From Microcaldota archaeon (GTDB taxonomy: Archaea; Micrarchaeota; Micrarchaeia; Anstonellales; Bilamarchaeaceae): 5,956 bases of DNA. Every line of letters begins with the position of its first letter. The stretch's first letter is position 1. The DNA lies in contig JACPAS010000048.1 in assembly GCA_016180665.1 (NCBI GenBank), forward strand, positions 1 through 5,956, written 5' to 3'. This document shows, piece after piece, positions 1 through 4,956 of the stretch. The notes beneath the pieces were generated by a model. The model did no database searches and had not been told where the DNA came from. It saw only the letters and a list, made by a program, of their open reading frames with translations. Made by a program: the position numbers and the translations under genes.

Positions 1-28
1 TGCAGGAAAAGGCCATTGCAGATTTATC

Positions 29-934
29 TTAATGCACTTTATTGTATATCCACCCAAAAGAGAGGTCAATTAGGTTTGAAGTAAAACTAGTTCTTTTAGC
101 TTCTCTGGCCCTCCTAACCCCATAAGCAAATATATTATGGCCATAAGGAGCATAGATATTGAAATTGGCATTTCGTTTCATAATGGCTTGTTGCAGATGA
201 GGTCTAACTCCTTTCAGCATCTGTATTTCTACTTCAGTTGAATTTTGTTTTGCCAGTTGTTCTGCAAATGAGATAAAATTTTCATCATGGGTTGCTACTG
301 CGACTCGAACTTGGTTACTTAATCCAAATTCAATTAACCTACGAAATGAATCGTCAATGTCCTTCTTTTCAGTATAACCCTCATTTGGTGGTGGTGGGTA
401 AATCCCTTTAACCAATCTAACGCATGGTTTACCTTTTTTTGATAATGTCTGCAGATCACTTTCCGTACGTTTAAGATTAGCTTGAAGCGCAACACAGACA
501 TTACCAAATTCATCGTTTAATTTTTGGTAAAGTCCAAGTGTGTAGTCTACGTAGTGAGAGTACTCCATGTCTATCCATACAAGAAGTCCGGTTCGTTTTG
601 CTTCTTCTACTATTTTCCTTACGTTTGTTTCGCATATTTGTTTTCCATTTTCTGGAATTTCTAAACCCAACTGAGATAGCTTTACTGTGATGTCTGCATT
701 AGCTCTTGACTCTGAGGCTTTTCTTATTAATTTTAGGTACTCTGCCAATACTTTCTGGACAAGTTTTTCATCGGTTTGTTTTTCACCTAAATAATTCAAT
801 GATACCTTTAAACCCAAAGAATTAGCTTTAACCGCATAATTTAAGGCGTCTTCCTCTGTTCTTCCTGCACTCCAACCTGCAAAAATCGGATAACCAAGAT
901 AGTTTATGCTTTTAATAATTTTTTTCCAGATCAT
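29..934 (-). CDS. Proline dehydrogenase (single-domain, FAD-dependent PRODH)
   Basis: This predicted enzyme oxidises L-proline to pyrroline-5-carboxylate, passing electrons through FAD to a membrane acceptor. The 301-residue protein matches the PRODH barrel family in order. It has a DMEYS strand (about residues 122-126), LQANLKRTESDL (about 150-161), VRLVKG (172-177), ATHDE (214-218), a YAPYG segment (261-265) and the C-terminal RRxxE substrate-binding motif (R274, R275, E278). The length is normal for a stand-alone PRODH, and no fused P5C dehydrogenase is present. A TTG four codons upstream (946) would also be open. The ATG is preferred because GGTTGAG lies 3 bases ahead of it and a TATA-like box sits about 31 bases upstream. 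No P5C dehydrogenase gene is in the window, although the 3' side lies at the edge. The fold and family are secure. In vivo substrate is inferred from conserved residues. Confidence 0.9.
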   Translation of the reverse strand: MIWKKIIKSINYLGYPIFAGWSAGRTEEDALNYAVKANSLGLKVSLNYLGEKQTDEKLVQKVLAEYLKLIRKASESRANADITVKLSQLGLEIPENGKQICETNVRKIVEEAKRTGLLVWIDMEYSHYVDYTLGLYQKLNDEFGNVCVALQANLKRTESDLQTLSKKGKPCVRLVKGIYPPPPNEGYTEKKDIDDSFRRLIEFGLSNQVRVAVATHDENFISFAEQLAKQNSTEVEIQMLKGVRPHLQQAIMKRNANFNIYAPYGHNIFAYGVRRAREAKRTSFTSNLIDLSFGWIYNKVH

Positions 935-953
935 ATACTCAACCAAATAAGTT

Positions 954-978
954 TTAACGATTTAATACCATAGAACCA
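954..978 (-). promoter_or_regulatory. TATA-type promoter of the proline dehydrogenase, with TGGTTCT upstream element
   Basis: Read leftward, TGGTTCT (978-972) is followed by GGTATTAAAT (969-960) and CGTTAA (959-954). The AT box is centred about 31 bases before the ATG, which predicts a leader of only a few bases. TGGTTCT lies where an archaeal BRE or an activator site would sit. Almost the same module occurs before the 113-residue gene at 4787-4757. The box is nearly symmetric, so it could also serve rightward transcription into the hairpin block at 994. Confidence 0.4.
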
Positions 979-993
979 TCCCATTGGTTAAGG

Positions 994-1133
994 ATGTCAA
1001 GAACGAAGTTTCGTTCTTGATCATGTTCATGATCGAAGCGTCGATCATGACATAGACCGAGCCGTCTTCATAAAGCGAAGCTTTTGAAGAGATAGTTAAC
1101 AAAGTTAACTAGAAATTATTAATTTGGCTCGGT
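994..1133. ncRNA. Candidate structured RNA: two consecutive three-way-junction modules
   Basis: The block is made almost wholly of perfect inverted repeats. Module 1: ATGTCA (994-999) pairs with TGACAT (1048-1053) and encloses hairpins AGAACGAA/TTCGTTCT (1000-1007/1010-1017) and TGATCGA/TCGATCA (1030-1036/1041-1047, loop AGCG). If the outer stem is not formed, these hairpins extend to 11 and 10 base pairs. Module 2: ACCGAGCC (1056-1063) pairs with GGCTCGGT (1126-1133). It encloses TCTTCA plus AAAGC pairing with GCTTT plus TGAAGA (1065-1090, loop GAA, one bulged T) and TAGTTAAC/GTTAACTA (1093-1111, loop AAA). No ORF fits. A TATA-like box at 1163-1153 read leftward would start a transcript near 1132, exactly at the outer stem. 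The box at 961-968 read rightward would start near 990. Strand is therefore undecided. It could instead be DNA-level hairpins or paired terminators. Confidence 0.4.
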
Positions 1134-1152
1134 ATAATTTATACTGTTTAGT

Positions 1153-1164
1153 AAAATATAAAAA
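1153..1164. promoter_or_regulatory. TATA box of the rightward three-gene operon (possibly bidirectional)
   Basis: The sequence AAATATAAAA within this stretch is centred about 52 bases before the ATG at 1211. It predicts a start near 1184 and a leader of about 27 bases that includes the Shine-Dalgarno site at 1202. A second AT box at 1184-1193 is too close, because its transcript would lack the ribosome binding site. Read leftward, the same box would start a transcript at about 1132, the edge of the structured block. Confidence 0.4.
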
Positions 1165-1201
1165 TCTAATTTCTTTTTAGGAATATATTTATAACTAGTA
1201 T

Positions 1202-1207
1202 AGGTGA
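1202..1207 (+). promoter_or_regulatory. Shine-Dalgarno site AGGTGA of the 54-residue gene
   Basis: AGGTGA matches the archaeal 16S 3' end. It lies 3 bases before ATG 1211 and 9 before a second in-frame ATG at 1217, so either could be used. It supports the short ORF being translated. Confidence 0.6.
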
Positions 1208-1210
1208 ATT

Positions 1211-1375
1211 ATGTTTATGGGAATGAGCAAGAAAGATTTATCCAGAAGGAAAACTAATCTTAAATCAAGACTTGAAGAGTTAGAAGTAAAGGCAAGGATG
1301 GACCCGCTTAAGAGAAATAAAGAACTACATTACGAGATAGAGCAGATAAAGAAGAAGATTGCTGAAGAAGAGTAA
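1211..1375 (+). CDS. Small charged coiled-coil protein, 54 residues, unrecognised
   Basis: This short reading frame begins MFMGMSKKDL and ends IKKKIAEEE. It is about half Lys, Arg and Glu, and has no membrane segment or cysteine. The pattern suggests a helical hairpin: helix about 9-29 (with LKSRLEELE), a turn at Asp31-Pro32, then helix 33-54. It is cytoplasmic by composition. Support for it being real comes from a strong AGGTGA site just upstream, a promoter-like AT box, and the next gene following after 16 bases. It is the first gene of an operon with two membrane-anchored proteins. I do not recognise the family and propose no function. Alternative starts are ATG 1217 and ATG 1223. Confidence 0.6.
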   Translation: MFMGMSKKDLSRRKTNLKSRLEELEVKARMDPLKRNKELHYEIEQIKKKIAEEE

Positions 1376-1391
1376 AATAGAGGTTGAAAAG

Positions 1392-1727
1392 ATGGATAGT
1401 AAAAATGTTCCTGCAGTAATTGCGGTTGGTTTTTTTGTTTTGATTTTTGGATGTATATTTGCATCATTATTTGTGCAATTTGATTTTGCACCAGCAAGTG
1501 GAAAAGGAACCGGTTTTATTTCGTTCCAAGAAAAAAGCGGGATTTTCCAGATAGAGTCTATATGCTGGAGAGATACTGCATTGTCTGAATGTGAAGTTTT
1601 TGATCCTGATGGGAAGAATTACGAACCTGGTAAATATCAGATTGACTATAGCTGTGGAACATTTGCCTGGGCTTGGGAAAAACCATTATGTAAAATATTA
1701 ACTGCAACTAGATTGGGCGATGCTTAA
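1392..1727 (+). CDS. Membrane-anchored small protein with four extracytoplasmic cysteines, 111 residues, unrecognised
   Basis: A single hydrophobic helix spans about residues 7-29. It is followed by a polar domain that should lie outside the cell. That domain has four cysteines (C58, C67, C88, C100), enough for two disulfides or a metal site, plus a fifth in the helix (C21). It is rich in aromatic residues (FAWAWEK near 91-97). The ATG at 1392 is chosen over the TTG at 1359, which would overlap the previous gene, because GAGGTTGA (1380-1387) sits 4 bases before it. The gene follows the coiled-coil gene by 16 bases and precedes the histidine-rich gene by 9, so the three are probably co-transcribed. 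The N-terminus lacks a lipobox or an obvious cleavable signal, so it is likely an anchor. The family is not recognised. Confidence 0.7.
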   Translation: MDSKNVPAVIAVGFFVLIFGCIFASLFVQFDFAPASGKGTGFISFQEKSGIFQIESICWRDTALSECEVFDPDGKNYEPGKYQIDYSCGTFAWAWEKPLCKILTATRLGDA

Positions 1728-1736
1728 AGTGAGAAA

Positions 1737-2222
1737 ATGGATCAGAAAAGAATTATTTTGTATGTGATAGTAGCTATTGGATTAATTTTTATTGGATATC
1801 AGCTCTTTTTCAATAAGACTAGTGCACCAGTAAATGTTCCTGATGGTGCACTTCATTGGCACCCCCAGTTAAAAATAATTATCAAAGGAGAGGAGCAGCC
1901 AATTCCAACAGGTATTGGGGTAAGTTTAGGGAATGTAATTGATACAAATTTAGGGATGGACTTTGGAATGTCCCCTACCCACACCCATGATGACACTGGA
2001 ACCATTCATTTGGAGAATAAGAACCCAAAAGCAAAACCTGAAACCTTAACTTTAGGTTATTTCTTTAAGGTTTGGGGGAAAACTTTCAGTCAAAACTGTA
2101 TTTTTGAATTTTGTAATGGGCCTGATGGAAATGTCTCAATGACCGTAAATGGAAAAGACAATACTGATTTTGGCAATTATTTTATGAAGGATAATGATAA
2201 AATAGTAATAAAATACGAATAA
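1737..2222 (+). CDS. Membrane-anchored histidine-rich extracytoplasmic domain protein (HWH...HTHDD...H), 161 residues
   Basis: One N-terminal membrane helix (about 5-24) is followed by an outside domain. The domain has H40-W-H42, then H82-T-H84-D-D and H91, and a TLGYFFKVWG segment (105-114). It also has a cysteine pair at C121 and C126 and a final strand-rich KDNDKIVIKY. From memory, proteins with this H-x-H ... HTHDxTGxxHxE ... FxLGxFFxxWG layout occur in archaea, Actinobacteria and other bacteria and are uncharacterised. The clustered histidines suggest metal binding at the cell surface, but that is inference. Start ATG 1737 has GTGA 4 bases ahead and lies 9 bases after the previous stop, so this is the last gene of the operon. 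It converges on the RnfD-like gene with a 6-base gap. Confidence 0.8.
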   Translation: MDQKRIILYVIVAIGLIFIGYQLFFNKTSAPVNVPDGALHWHPQLKIIIKGEEQPIPTGIGVSLGNVIDTNLGMDFGMSPTHTHDDTGTIHLENKNPKAKPETLTLGYFFKVWGKTFSQNCIFEFCNGPDGNVSMTVNGKDNTDFGNYFMKDNDKIVIKYE

Positions 2223-2230
2223 ATTTTTTT
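2223..2230 (+). terminator. T-run terminator of the rightward operon
   Basis: A run of seven T (2224-2230) starts two bases after the TAA at 2220-2222, typical of archaeal T-tract termination. It overlaps the stop codon of the convergent RnfD-like gene. No stable hairpin precedes it. Confidence 0.45.
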
Positions 2231-3023
2231 ATACAATTGGCTTGGGTTTTGGAACTAACTTATCTAGTTCATTTCTTAGCAGATTAACAGTCATAAGTGC
2301 CAAGAAGGATGAGTATGGAAGTAAAGACACTTCATATATATTGAATAAAAGCCCTAATAGAATGCCGAATGCGATTTGGGTTTCTTTTCTGACTGGGGTT
2401 GTTTTTGGCTCAGTTGCCATGAACAATGCCGAGAAGAATGGGAAGAACATTATGGCGGTTAGGAATGCTTGATCAAATGGTATTCCACCTACAAATGCTA
2501 TTTTTAGAATTGAAAAGAGCGTATACGCAGCAAGATAACTAATTGAAATGTTTAATTTTCCAATTTTCCAGGAGACAATTAAGCCTAGGATTAGTGCAGC
2601 AAGCATGTTTGCATTGCCCCACCAGATCTCTGATGGGGAGTTTGTAAGTAGTAATGCAACTAAAAGACCAGATGCTGCAGGATTGAATACTGGCATATTA
2701 CCGAATTTGAGCAAATTCTTAATTATTATTGCAAGAAGAGCCGCCAGTCCAGATATTTCTGGTGAGTAGGGTGCAATAATTAGTGAGATTATTAAACCTG
2801 AGATTATTGCTGATTTTGAGATTGGCAGTACACGTCTATTCTTAATGTAGAATATTATGTTTTCTACGATTAGTGCAGTTCCAACTGCTGCGACTAAATT
2901 GATTATAACTTTGTCCAATACTGATGAAAATTGCTCAAAAGTATTGATTAGGACCAAAAGACACAGGCAGATAATCATTGTGTCGTAAGGTTGGGGGATT
3001 TTCTTAAATAAATCATTCAGCAT
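2229..3023 (-). CDS. NqrB/RnfD/RnfE-family membrane protein, orphan
   Basis: This very hydrophobic 264-residue protein belongs to the NQR2/RnfD/RnfE membrane family. It has a SAIISGLIISLII segment (71-83), FGNMPVFNPAASG (107-119) and ATEPKTTPVR (203-212), which are the family's conserved loop motifs, in that order and spacing. About eight or nine membrane helices can be drawn. In true NqrB and RnfD an S(G/A)AT motif carries covalent FMN on Thr. I see no such motif between the NPAA loop and the next helices. No other Rnf or Nqr gene is nearby, so it is probably not part of a full ion pump. Such stand-alone members are often annotated as RnfD subunits. The ATG has no Shine-Dalgarno site but has a TATA box at the distance expected for leaderless transcription. 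It follows the antiporter gene by 57 bases. Confidence 0.85.
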   Translation of the reverse strand: MLNDLFKKIPQPYDTMIICLCLLVLINTFEQFSSVLDKVIINLVAAVGTALIVENIIFYIKNRRVLPISKSAIISGLIISLIIAPYSPEISGLAALLAIIIKNLLKFGNMPVFNPAASGLLVALLLTNSPSEIWWGNANMLAALILGLIVSWKIGKLNISISYLAAYTLFSILKIAFVGGIPFDQAFLTAIMFFPFFSALFMATEPKTTPVRKETQIAFGILLGLLFNIYEVSLLPYSSFLALMTVNLLRNELDKLVPKPKPIV

Positions 3024-3044
3024 AGGGTAGTTTCAGAAAATAAG

Positions 3045-3052
3045 ATTTAAAA
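3045..3052 (-). promoter_or_regulatory. TATA box of the RnfD-like gene (leaderless)
   Basis: TTTTAAAT read leftward is centred about 26 bases before the ATG at 3023. The 5' flank of the ATG (ACTACCCT) contains no Shine-Dalgarno site. Both facts fit a leaderless transcript made separately from the antiporter gene upstream. Confidence 0.5.
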
Positions 3053-3080
3053 CGTTTGGTTTGTGGCTTTGGCAGACTAT

Positions 3081-4355
3081 TTATTCGCCAGTTTTCTTTC
3101 CGTTGCCATTAATTTTTGTTTTATTTTTCTGCTTTTCTAGTCCACCAACAACAAGTGGAACAAATATTGTGGTTAAGATGATGCTGAGTATTATCGTATA
3201 GAATGCTATTTCTGGCAGATTTGAAAGCTGGTTTATTAAATTAGTTAAATGTCCATTGGCCCCTTCTGCGATCTCTGATTGTATTGTAAATAATGGGTAG
3301 GTTGCAAGCACTGCTGTGGCTAATCCTCTTGGGTTTATTGCAGCTATTAAATTGTTATAATAAGAGATTGGAGATTTATATGTTGAGATAAGAATTGAGA
3401 TGTATCTAAGTAGGTAGAAGAGCAAAATTAATGCTAATGCCAGCAGGAAATTATTTAGGCTGCCAAGAGTGACGATTGCTCCTAAATAGACAAAGAAAAA
3501 GGTTCTTATAAAGAAGGATATTTCAGACTGGAATTCTTTTATTATGGGTTTTTTTGTTTCTTTTAAATGCAGCACAGTTCTTATAGTTTTTTCATTTCCA
3601 AGAAGAATTCCAAATATTAAAACTGAAATTGCACCGCTTCCTCCGAGAAAGTTTGTCAATGAATAAAGTATCATAACTACTGCAAATGTCATCATGTAGC
3701 TGTAGCCACGTTCTATTTTGCTTAGAAATGTTATGTACAGCAATCCTATAATTACACCAATAACCGCACCTGTTGAGAAAGTACTTGCAATCCCCTGGCC
3801 TATTGTTTGTATATCTATTACTCCCGATATTAATGCCTGGGTTAGAACTATTGTTAGAATAATTGAGTATACATCAGTTATTGAGGATTCTAGAGTTAGA
3901 AAATTAAGAATCTGACCATCCATTTTCAGACTCCTGACAATAGATATTGTTGTTGTTGAACCTATGCCTCCAGCTATTGCCCCAAAGATTGCTCCAATTA
4001 GCGGATCCATATGGAAAACGTAATAGAAGAGCGCTGCTGACCCAGTAACTACTAGAATTGTTACTAGGGTGGACATAAAAAGAATACGGCCACTTTTGAA
4101 GATAACTGAATATAAATTAAGTGAAAGACCACCATCAAATAATAGAACAATCAAGGCTAAAGAACCAAATAAGTCTTGTATGCTCAGCAGATTATCTAAT
4201 GGAAGGTAACCACTTAACTTAAGACCATAGCCCATTAAAAGAAGGATCAGAACACTCGGAATGTTAAATCTTTTTGAGAGAAGTTCACCCAGGTAACCTA
4301 TAAATAAAATTCCTCCTAAAATTAAAAATGCTCCTTCTACACCTAAATTAGCCAT
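3081..4355 (-). CDS. Cation:proton antiporter, CPA superfamily (NhaP/Kef-like)
   Basis: This 424-residue integral membrane protein has about 12-13 helices and should exchange Na+ or K+ for H+. Visible marks are RFNIPSVLILLLMGYGL (29-45), LLFDGGLSLNL (71-81), an LESSITDV segment (155-162), FFVYLGA (287-293) and NPRGLATAVLA (341-351). The last is the NPRG-type motif of CPA1 proteins. E156 and D161 align with the glutamate and aspartate of the NhaP ion site, but the usual Asn before the Asp is Thr160. The first crossover reads GGIGSTTT (129-136) where CPA1 proteins usually have ATDP, and is closer to Kef-type CPA2 proteins. The C-terminus is a short Lys/Asn tail, with no TrkA domain. The ion is not predictable. 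The ATG is leaderless-like, 38 bases after the 113-residue gene's stop. Confidence 0.9.
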   Translation of the reverse strand: MANLGVEGAFLILGGILFIGYLGELLSKRFNIPSVLILLLMGYGLKLSGYLPLDNLLSIQDLFGSLALIVLLFDGGLSLNLYSVIFKSGRILFMSTLVTILVVTGSAALFYYVFHMDPLIGAIFGAIAGGIGSTTTISIVRSLKMDGQILNFLTLESSITDVYSIILTIVLTQALISGVIDIQTIGQGIASTFSTGAVIGVIIGLLYITFLSKIERGYSYMMTFAVVMILYSLTNFLGGSGAISVLIFGILLGNEKTIRTVLHLKETKKPIIKEFQSEISFFIRTFFFVYLGAIVTLGSLNNFLLALALILLFYLLRYISILISTYKSPISYYNNLIAAINPRGLATAVLATYPLFTIQSEIAEGANGHLTNLINQLSNLPEIAFYTIILSIILTTIFVPLVVGGLEKQKNKTKINGNGKKTGE

Positions 4356-4373
4356 AACTAGGTTTAGACCACA

Positions 4374-4383
4374 ATATTAAAAA
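4374..4383 (-). promoter_or_regulatory. TATA box of the antiporter gene (leaderless)
   Basis: TTTTTAATAT read leftward is centred about 24 bases before the ATG at 4355. No ribosome binding site is present (ACCTAGTT just ahead of the ATG), so transcription probably starts at or next to the start codon. Confidence 0.5.
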
Positions 4384-4393
4384 AAGTAAGGAT

Positions 4394-4735
4394 TTACTTA
4401 AGACCTTTCATAATTCCTTCAGGAATTAGTTTTAATGCATTTAAGAAACCTTGTAGACCGTCTTCGCCTCTTAGGGATTTTAAGATTCCTGAGATTGCAT
4501 TTGCCATTTTTTTATTTGAATCAAAGGAAGGCCAGAGAGTTTGTGCAAGCTTTGTGATTCCTCTTTTCGTATAGGGATTTTTAGTCTTAGAACCAGTGTA
4601 AGTATAAATTATTTTTTTCATTTCTGGGGTTCTTAGAAATTCATTTAAAGAAGTGGATTTTTCTGAAGTTGGGACTTGAGTAGTCTTAGGTTCTTCTTCT
4701 TTCTTTGGTTCACCGAATCTTAATTGGAATATCAT
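4394..4735 (-). CDS. Hypothetical protein, 113 residues
   Basis: I do not recognise this protein. A hydrophilic, low-complexity stretch (about 8-29, with EPKKEEEPKTT) precedes a basic, helix-prone domain (30-113). The domain contains FLRTPEMKKIIYTYTGSK, a Lys/Tyr-rich patch (50-60), LAQTLWPSF (63-71) and a Gly/Leu-rich C-terminal helix. There is no membrane segment and no cysteine. It is probably cytoplasmic. A strong Shine-Dalgarno site 6 bases upstream supports the ATG. The gene stands between the structured intergenic block and the antiporter, whose promoter lies in the 38-base gap after it. Confidence 0.7.
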   Translation of the reverse strand: MIFQLRFGEPKKEEEPKTTQVPTSEKSTSLNEFLRTPEMKKIIYTYTGSKTKNPYTKRGITKLAQTLWPSFDSNKKMANAISGILKSLRGEDGLQGFLNALKLIPEGIMKGLK

Positions 4736-4741
4736 GTAGGT

Positions 4742-4748
4742 ATCACCT
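4742..4748 (-). promoter_or_regulatory. Shine-Dalgarno site AGGTGAT of the 113-residue gene
   Basis: AGGTGAT, a seven-base match to the archaeal 16S 3' end, ends 6 bases before the ATG at 4735. It contrasts with the two downstream genes on this strand, which look leaderless. Confidence 0.65.
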
Positions 4749-4756
4749 ATGACCGA

Positions 4757-4787
4757 TTAACGCATTGCAAATTATACAACAGAACCA
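4757..4787 (-). promoter_or_regulatory. Candidate promoter of the 113-residue gene, with TGGTTCT upstream element
   Basis: Leftward, TGGTTCT (4787-4781) is followed by GTTGTATAATT and then CGTTAA (4762-4757). The AT box (about 4778-4770) predicts a start near 4748, leaving a 13-base leader that holds the Shine-Dalgarno site. The element order TGGTTCT, AT box, CGTTAA repeats that at 978-954. TGGTTCT overlaps the outer stem of the structured block. Confidence 0.4.
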
Positions 4788-4901
4788 CTGACTGCTCTTG
4801 CGACAAAGTCGCAAGGGTGAGGTCGTCCATTAGTAAAATCTCGGGCTAGTCCGCAGAGAACGACGGACCTGCATCCTTCGGATGCAAGCAGTACATTCAG
4901 T
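4787..4901. ncRNA. Candidate structured RNA: four-way-junction fold
   Basis: The outer stem is ACTGC (4791-4795) with GCAGT (4888-4892), extended past a five-base bulge by ACTG/CAGT (4787-4790/4898-4901). It encloses three arms. The first is CTTGCGAC/GTCGCAAG (4797-4815, loop AAA). The second is an imperfect arm GGTC-GTC/GAC-G-GACC (4821-4827/4862-4869) with an inner TCT-CGGG/TCCG-C-AGA hairpin (4839-4857, loop CTAG). The third is TGCATCC/GGATGCA (4870-4886, loop TTC). The block is GC-richer than its surroundings, and no ORF fits. Leftward TATA-like boxes at 4946-4925 would start a transcript around 4916-4907, just before the outer stem. It is not a tRNA: there is no GGTTC T-loop and no 7-bp acceptor stem. 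It shows no RNase P or SRP RNA signatures that I can see. The strand is undecided. It may be a free RNA or an upstream regulatory element. Confidence 0.4.
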
Positions 4902-4924
4902 TAATTTGAAACACGCTCATTAAT

Positions 4925-4946
4925 GATTATTTTAAGGTTTTTAAAG
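4925..4946 (-). promoter_or_regulatory. Two TATA-like boxes facing the structured block
   Basis: Leftward CTTTAAAAACC (4946-4936) and CCTTAAAATAATC (4937-4925) lie between the cytidylyltransferase stop and the structured block. Either would place a transcription start 6-15 bases before the block's outer stem. There is no protein-coding start at that distance, which favours an RNA transcript. Confidence 0.35.
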
Positions 4947-4956
4947 GTTCGCACAA

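Noticed and set aside
935..946. TTG start at 946 for proline dehydrogenase
   Set aside because: It adds only four residues, has no ribosome site, and ATG 934 has a better context.
994..1053. C/D-box guide RNA
   Set aside because: TGATC and TGA words occur within the hairpins, but no proper RTGATGA C box paired with a CTGA D box at the right spacing was found on either strand.
994..1133. CRISPR array or mobile-element ends
   Set aside because: The hairpins differ from each other in sequence, there is no repeated unit with spacers, and no transposase gene or target-site duplication is visible.
1359..1391. TTG start at 1359 for the cysteine-containing protein
   Set aside because: It overlaps the upstream 54-residue gene and adds a charged stretch before the membrane anchor. 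ATG 1392 has GAGGTTGA at good spacing.
2242..2769. Two rightward open frames opposite the RnfD-like gene (2242-2472 and 2548-2769)
   Set aside because: They are antisense shadows of a well-conserved membrane protein, with no ribosome site and no recognisable domain.
3718..3915. Rightward open frame opposite the antiporter gene
   Set aside because: It lies wholly inside the conserved antiporter reading frame on the other strand and has no features of its own.
4787..4901. tRNA or split/intron-containing tRNA
   Set aside because: The fold is cloverleaf-like, but there is no GGTTCRA T-loop, no 7-bp acceptor stem and no normal anticodon arm on either strand.
4787..4901. RNase P RNA, SRP RNA or 5S rRNA
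   Set aside because: The block is too short for the first two. The GAGGAAAGTCC and ACAGAA marks of RNase P RNA, the SRP domain IV loop and the 5S CCGAAC region are not seen.
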